A DNA stretch of 64,000 nt from Mesorhizobium sp. GTDB taxonomy: Bacteria > Pseudomonadota > Alphaproteobacteria > Rhizobiales > Rhizobiaceae. The notes below the pieces were generated by a model. It did not search any database. It saw only the letters and a program-made list of their open reading frames with translations, and was not told where the DNA came from. Shown piece after piece: positions 59,873 to 64,000 of this stretch; position 1 is the first letter of the stretch; every line of letters begins with the position of its first letter. The stretch spans positions 61,871-125,870 of the forward strand of contig NZ_JAEULZ010000031.1 in NCBI RefSeq assembly GCF_016793485.1. Direction: 5' to 3'. The position numbers and the translations under genes were made by a program.

Positions 59873-60994
59873 ATGAAACTCAGAACTATTCTGGCCGTTG
59901 CTGCCGGACTTGCGATCAGCACGCAGGTAGCCAGCGCGCAGGAAGACATTACCATCGCCGTTGCTGGCCCGATCACCGGACAGCTCGCCACGATCGGCGA
60001 CCAGTTCAAGATCGGTGCGCAGGCCGCTGCCGACGCGATCAACGCGGCCGGCGGCGTCGGCGGCCGGAAGGTTGTGCTCTCCATCCAGGACGACGTCTGC
60101 GACCCCAAGCAGGCCGTGTCGGTCGCCAACCGCATCGCCGCCGAAGGCATCAAGTTCGTCGACGGCCATGCCTGCTCGGGTTCCAGCATTCCGGCGTCCG
60201 CCGTCTATGCGGAAAGCGGCATCCTGATGATGTCGCCCGCGTCGTCCAACCCGCTGCTGACCGACGATGCCGCCAAGAACGGCTGGTCGACCATCATGCG
60301 CCTCTACACGCGCGACGACGCGCAGGGTGCGTTCATCGGCCCGTGGATCGCCGAAAAGTACAAGGGCAAGAACGTCGTCATCCTGCATGACAAGAGCGCC
60401 TACGGCCAGGGCGTCGCGGACGCGGTCAAGGCGACCATGAACGCCGCCGGGCTGAACGAGGTCATGTACGAGGGCCTCAATGCCGGCGAGAAGGATTACA
60501 CCGCGCTCGTCACCAAGATGAAGAGCCTGAACGCCGACGTCGTCTATTTCGGCGGCTATCACCCGGAGGCCGGCCTGATCCTGCGCCAGTCCGCGGAGCA
60601 GGGCTTCAAGTTCCAGCTCATCATGCCGGACTCCATCGCGTCGCCTGAATTCTGGCAGGTTGCAGGACCGGCTGCGGAAGGTACGCTGTTCGTCTTCCCG
60701 TCCGACCCGCAGGCAAAGCCGGAAGCCAAGGAAGCCGTCGAGAAGATCAAGGCCGGCGGCTTTGCTCCGGAAGGCTTCACGCTGTTCTCCTATGCCGTCA
60801 TCCAGGCGATCGCGCAGGGCATCGAGCGTGCCGGCACTGACGATCCGCTGAAGGTTGCCGAGGCGCTGAAGGACGGCACGCCGGTCAACACGGTCGTGGG
60901 CGAGATCACCTTCGACGAGAAGGGCGATATCAAGAACGCCACCTACGACATCAACCAGTGGCGTGATGGAGTCTACGCGCCGATCAAGCCGTAA
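59873..60994 (+). CDS. Branched-chain amino-acid ABC transporter substrate-binding protein (LivK-like)
   Basis: A 373-residue periplasmic binding protein with signal peptide (ILAVAAGLAISTQVASAQ). A type-1 periplasmic fold follows, typical of LivJ/LivK: ITIAVAGPITGQLATIGDQF, GARGVGG-like AAGGVGGRKVVLSIQDDVCDP, VDGHACSGSSIPAS, and the C-terminal GTPVNTVVGEITFDEKGDI. Likely ligands are branched-chain or other aliphatic amino acids. No permease or ATPase genes are adjacent, so it probably works with a transporter encoded elsewhere. A strong terminator follows. Confidence 0.92.
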   Translation: MKLRTILAVAAGLAISTQVASAQEDITIAVAGPITGQLATIGDQFKIGAQAAADAINAAGGVGGRKVVLSIQDDVCDPKQAVSVANRIAAEGIKFVDGHACSGSSIPASAVYAESGILMMSPASSNPLLTDDAAKNGWSTIMRLYTRDDAQGAFIGPWIAEKYKGKNVVILHDKSAYGQGVADAVKATMNAAGLNEVMYEGLNAGEKDYTALVTKMKSLNADVVYFGGYHPEAGLILRQSAEQGFKFQLIMPDSIASPEFWQVAGPAAEGTLFVFPSDPQAKPEAKEAVEKIKAGGFAPEGFTLFSYAVIQAIAQGIERAGTDDPLKVAEALKDGTPVNTVVGEITFDEKGDIKNATYDINQWRDGVYAPIKP

Positions 60995-61012
60995 GCTGGA
61001 CGCATACACGCC

Positions 61013-61046
61013 AAGAAGGCCGGGTCGTCCCGGCCTTCTTTGTTTT
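61013..61046. terminator. Terminator shared by convergent genes
   Basis: AAGAAGGCCGGG (61013-61024), loop TCGT, CCCGGCCTTCTT (61029-61040): a perfect 12-bp stem followed by TGTTTT on the plus strand. It is placed between the binding-protein gene and the convergent carboxylase gene and could serve both. Confidence 0.88.
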
Positions 61047-62995
61047 CAGGCAGGCGCTTCTTCGAAGCTGACCAGCACAGTCCCTTCCGAAATCTGCGCG
61101 CCCTCGACGGCGATTTCCGACACAACGCCGTCGCGCGGGGCGGCGATCGTATGCTCCATCTTCATGGCCTCCAGCACGATCAGCGGCTGGCCCTTGATGA
61201 CCGCATCGCCTTTCGAAGCACGCACGATCTTGACCAGCCCCGGCATCGGCGCACGCATTCCGGCGGTGCCGATAGCTGTTTCGCCGGCCCGCGCAAACGG
61301 GTCTGGAACGGCGAACGTAAAGGTGGCGCCTCCAGAAAACACGGCGAGGTGTCCGGGCCACCGGGCAGTGCGCGGCAGCCGGTCTTCATCGATGGCGCCG
61401 CCGGACGTGTCGTCGTCGATGCGCACCAGCCATCGTCCGGCAGACAGTGCTGAAACCACGGCTGAAATGTCGCTTTCGCCGGACCGAAGATGGGTGCGCT
61501 GCTCGACTGGGTGGAAGTGCGCGTAGCCTGCGAGGGACGACCACGGATCGTCATCGCGGGGCATGGCTTCCAGCCCGGATGCCGATACGAACGCTGCGGA
61601 CAGGACATCGGGGGAGGGCTGCGCTGGCACGGTCAACGACGCCTGTTTCCGGGCGATCAGCCCGGTATCCAATGCCGCGGAGGCAAAGTCGGGGTCGCGC
61701 GCGAGCCGAAGCAGGAAGGCGACATTCGTCACCGAGCCCGCGATTTCGGTCGCTTCCAGCGCGGTGGCGAGCGCCTCGAGCGCCAAAGCGCGATCGGTGC
61801 CTGCAACGACCAGCTTGGCGATCAGCGGATCGTAGAACGGCGAGATCGTGTCTCCGGCACGGACGCCGGTTTCGACGCGCAGGGCAGGCGAGGGTGGCGG
61901 GAAGGCGAGGTGATGTAGGGTGCCGGTCGCCGGCAGGAAATCGCGCGACGCATCCTCGGCATAGATGCGCGCCTCGAAGGAGTGCCCCGACAGCTTGATC
62001 TCATCCTGTGTCCTCGGCAGCTTTTCGCCGGCAGCAACGCGCAACTGCCATTCCACAAGATCGATGCCGGTCACCATCTCGGTGACGGGATGCTCGACCT
62101 GAAGGCGCGTGTTCATCTCCATGAACCAGAACCTGTCGGGGCGCAGGCCATTGGATGCATCGACGATGAATTCGATGGTTCCTGCGCCGGAATAACCGAT
62201 CGTCTTGGCGGCCTTGACGGCGGCATCCGTCATCGCCTCGCGCATGGCGCTGGTCATGCCGGGGGCAGGGGCTTCCTCGATCACCTTCTGGTGGCGGCGC
62301 TGTGCCGAGCAGTCGCGCTCGAACAGGTGGACGACATTGCCGAATCCGTCGCCGAAGACCTGCACCTCGATGTGGCGCGGGCTTTCGATGTATTTTTCGA
62401 CCAGCACGCGGTCGTCGCCGAAGGCGGCTTTCGCCTCGCGCCGGGCGGATGAGAGGGCATCGGCAAAATCGTCGGGACTGTCGACCTGGCGCATGCCACG
62501 GCCGCCGCCGCCGGCCCGCGCCTTGATCAGCACCGGATAGCCGATCTCGCGCGCCTTGCCGGCCAGCAAGACAAGTTCCTGGCCCTCGCCGTGGTAGCCC
62601 GGAACGACCGGCACGCCGGCGCGTTCCATCAGGCGCTTGGCCGCGTCCTTCATGCCCATGGCGCGGATAGCGGCGGCGGAAGGGCCGATGAAGACAAGGC
62701 CCGCCGCCGCGACCTGGTCCGCGAAATCCGGGTTTTCGGCAAGGAAACCGTAGCCGGGATGGATGGCTTCGGAGCGCGTATTGATGGCCGCGGCGACGAT
62801 GCGGTCGTCGCGCAGGTAGCTATCGCCGACGGGCGAGGAACCGATATGGACGGCCTCGTCCGCCATCTCGACATGCAGCGCGCGTGCATCCGCATCGGAA
62901 TAGACGGCTACCGTCGCCACCCCCATGCGGCGGGCGGTGCGGATGATGCGGCAGGCGATTTCGCCCCGATTGGCGATCAGGATCTTCTTGAACAT
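61046..62995 (-). CDS. Acyl-CoA carboxylase alpha subunit (biotin carboxylase plus biotin carrier), methylcrotonyl-CoA carboxylase type
   Basis: A 649-residue protein: biotin carboxylase N-domain (FKKILIANRGEIACRIIRTA), ATP-grasp (KARAGGGGRGMR; FMEMNTRLQVEHPVTEMVTG), C-domain and a C-terminal biotinyl domain with the EAMKMEH attachment lysine. It carboxylates biotin for transfer to an acyl-CoA by a separate beta subunit. Size and architecture fit methylcrotonyl-CoA or propionyl-CoA carboxylase alpha; the leucine-degradation MCC type is favoured but not proven, since no beta subunit is in the window. It starts 2 bases after the VOC gene stop. Confidence 0.93.
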   Translation of the reverse strand: MFKKILIANRGEIACRIIRTARRMGVATVAVYSDADARALHVEMADEAVHIGSSPVGDSYLRDDRIVAAAINTRSEAIHPGYGFLAENPDFADQVAAAGLVFIGPSAAAIRAMGMKDAAKRLMERAGVPVVPGYHGEGQELVLLAGKAREIGYPVLIKARAGGGGRGMRQVDSPDDFADALSSARREAKAAFGDDRVLVEKYIESPRHIEVQVFGDGFGNVVHLFERDCSAQRRHQKVIEEAPAPGMTSAMREAMTDAAVKAAKTIGYSGAGTIEFIVDASNGLRPDRFWFMEMNTRLQVEHPVTEMVTGIDLVEWQLRVAAGEKLPRTQDEIKLSGHSFEARIYAEDASRDFLPATGTLHHLAFPPPSPALRVETGVRAGDTISPFYDPLIAKLVVAGTDRALALEALATALEATEIAGSVTNVAFLLRLARDPDFASAALDTGLIARKQASLTVPAQPSPDVLSAAFVSASGLEAMPRDDDPWSSLAGYAHFHPVEQRTHLRSGESDISAVVSALSAGRWLVRIDDDTSGGAIDEDRLPRTARWPGHLAVFSGGATFTFAVPDPFARAGETAIGTAGMRAPMPGLVKIVRASKGDAVIKGQPLIVLEAMKMEHTIAAPRDGVVSEIAVEGAQISEGTVLVSFEEAPA

Positions 62996-62997
62996 TC

Positions 62998-63762
62998 CTA
63001 TTTGTTAGCAGCAACCAGCGCGAAATGCGCCCCCTGTGGGTCCTGCGCGTTGACGACCCACATTCCGCCCGGAACCTCCATCGGGCCGAAAGTGATGGTT
63101 CCGCCATTGTCGGTGATACGCTTTGCGGCCGAGGCGATGTCTGGCACAGTGAAATAGAACTGCCAGAAAGAAACCGGCATGTGCGGCGGCCTGTTCATCA
63201 TCCCGCCGTTACCTTCCGCTCCGCCGGTGTCAAAGACGAGGTACACGCCCATCTCGCCCATGTCGGTCTCGCGCACCTTCGTCCAGCCGAACTGCCTGGA
63301 ATAAAAGTCGAAGGCGATCTTGTAGTCGGATGCATAAAGCTCGTGCCAGCCAACGTGACCCGGAGTGTTGGCCGGGACGGGCGGCTGGTCAGGCCCCATC
63401 GGCGTCATCAGCATGAACGCCGCGCCCTGCGCGTCTGCCACGACCGAGAAACGGCCGACGTCGGGAATGTCGGCCGGGACGCGATGGACGGTCCCGCCCG
63501 CCTTCTCGATTTTCGCCGTGGCGGCGTCCGTGTCGGCTGCATAGATGTAGCCAATCCAGCTCGGCGGCGTGCCCATTGCTGCCGCTTCCTCGGGAAGCAG
63601 CATCAGGCCGGCCACGCCGCGATCGCCTGCGTTGAAGATGGTGTACGGCATCTCGGCATTGCCGAAGGGCTGGGACGTCCAGCCAACGACGTTGCGGTAG
63701 AATGTCTCCGCCGCGACGACATCCGAGGTCATCAGTTCGTACCAGATGAAAGGTGAAGCCAT
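62998..63762 (-). CDS. VOC family protein with two glyoxalase-like domains
   Basis: A 254-residue protein with two vicinal-oxygen-chelate domains: FIWYELMTSDVVAAETFYRNVVGW (residues ~5-28), then a second starting GHVGWHELYASDYKIAFDFYSRQFGW (~residue 132). The pattern resembles the CFP30B/27-kDa antigen-type glyoxalase-like group. Substrate unknown. The start at 63762 (MASPFIW) is preferred because GGAGGAAGAG precedes it; 63774 would read MEEEMASP. It is cotranscribed with the carboxylase alpha subunit. Confidence 0.88.
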   Translation of the reverse strand: MASPFIWYELMTSDVVAAETFYRNVVGWTSQPFGNAEMPYTIFNAGDRGVAGLMLLPEEAAAMGTPPSWIGYIYAADTDAATAKIEKAGGTVHRVPADIPDVGRFSVVADAQGAAFMLMTPMGPDQPPVPANTPGHVGWHELYASDYKIAFDFYSRQFGWTKVRETDMGEMGVYLVFDTGGAEGNGGMMNRPPHMPVSFWQFYFTVPDIASAAKRITDNGGTITFGPMEVPGGMWVVNAQDPQGAHFALVAANK

Positions 63763-63863
63763 CTCTTCCTCCATTCCCGCGCCACGGTGATTTTAGGAGT
63801 GTGGGTGGCGGTGGGCAAATCGTAGCTGACGGTTGTGACATGTCTGCTGACAGGGCTCAGTTT

Positions 63864-63985
63864 CCTCGCCCCTGCGAAGCGGGGGAGAGGTTTGGAGCGG
63901 AAGCGGACGGAGAGGGGGCTTTGGCGGCACTTAACCTCCCCCTTGAGGGGAGGTCGGCCGGATGTAGTCCGGCCGGGTGGGGTTG
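63864..63985. repeat. Intergenic palindromic repeat cluster at right edge
   Basis: Three hairpins: CCCCTGC-GAA-GCGGGGG around 63869-63885, CCTCCCC-CTTGA-GGGGAGG (63935-63953), and CGGCCGGA-TGTAG-TCCGGCCG (63955-63975). These are mosaic palindromic elements typical of Mesorhizobium-type intergenic DNA and are related in sequence to the hairpin at 21496-21519. The element may continue beyond the window. Confidence 0.65.
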
Positions 63986-64000
63986 CCTCTCGTAGGGCGG

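Noticed and set aside
59483-61009. 508-codon minus-strand open frame opposite the LivK-like gene
   Set aside because: Fully antisense to the binding-protein gene and across two terminators; composition is low-quality and no family is recognisable.
1-64000. tRNA, rRNA, CRISPR arrays, transposases, integrases and phage attachment sites
   Set aside because: No cloverleaf with a T-loop signature, no regularly spaced repeats, and no transposase or integrase motifs were seen; the GTA cluster lacks prophage integration genes.

Overview
The window comes from a GC-rich alphaproteobacterium, most likely Rhizobiales of the Mesorhizobium/Phyllobacteriaceae type. The basis is a MucR-family regulator, a FeuN-FeuP-FeuQ-like osmosensory module, a cycHJKL-degP-two-component-glnE-PleC-like kinase gene order known from rhizobia, a CtrA box, and an RcGTA-type gene transfer agent cluster. 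I saw no tRNA, rRNA, CRISPR array or insertion sequence.

Layout. 1-11.3 kb is chromosomal: a truncated oligopeptidase B, a secreted SH3-like protein, MucR, a DnaA-domain-IV-only protein, a DUF6456 protein, SufE, a DivJ-like sensor kinase with a peptidoglycan-binding neighbour, DUF1491, DUF2336 (divergent promoter with a full CtrA box) and a DUF1254/DUF1214 pair. 11.4-14.7 kb holds PBP1A and an unrecognised protein with a VDIDA motif. 14.9-30.6 kb is a complete gene transfer agent cluster in canonical order (TerS, TerL, portal, DUF6107, protease, capsid, connectors, tail genes, tail chaperones, tape measure, gp12-gp15), followed by a small holin-like gene. 30.9-33.8 kb carries feuN/feuP/feuQ-like genes and a lipoprotein. 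33.9-38 kb is ccmI-ccmE-ccmF-ccmH for cytochrome c maturation. 38.1-50.1 kb runs degP, an OmpR-type two-component pair, glnE, the PleC-like kinase and pepN. 50.3-64 kb contains metabolic and housekeeping genes: EamA transporter, uracil-DNA glycosylase, ETF-ubiquinone oxidoreductase, AMP nucleosidase, GST, branched-chain amino-acid binding protein, an acyl-CoA carboxylase alpha subunit and a VOC protein. It ends in intergenic palindromic repeats.

The most unusual items are inside the GTA cluster. A divergent, shortened SecY homologue sits on the opposite strand between the portal gene and the DUF6107/protease genes. The tail-chaperone gene ends in A AAC CCC directly before its UGA, followed by a small GC hairpin, and the -1 frame continues into the second chaperone, which has no usual start codon covering its conserved N-terminus: a strong candidate for a programmed -1 frameshift. 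Two intergenic palindromic elements also sit within the GTA operon. Elsewhere, a perfect TTAA-N7-TTAAC box, paired GANTC sites upstream of both DivJ/PleC-like kinases, and an 11-bp-spaced direct repeat upstream of the FeuNPQ-like genes are regulatory candidates.
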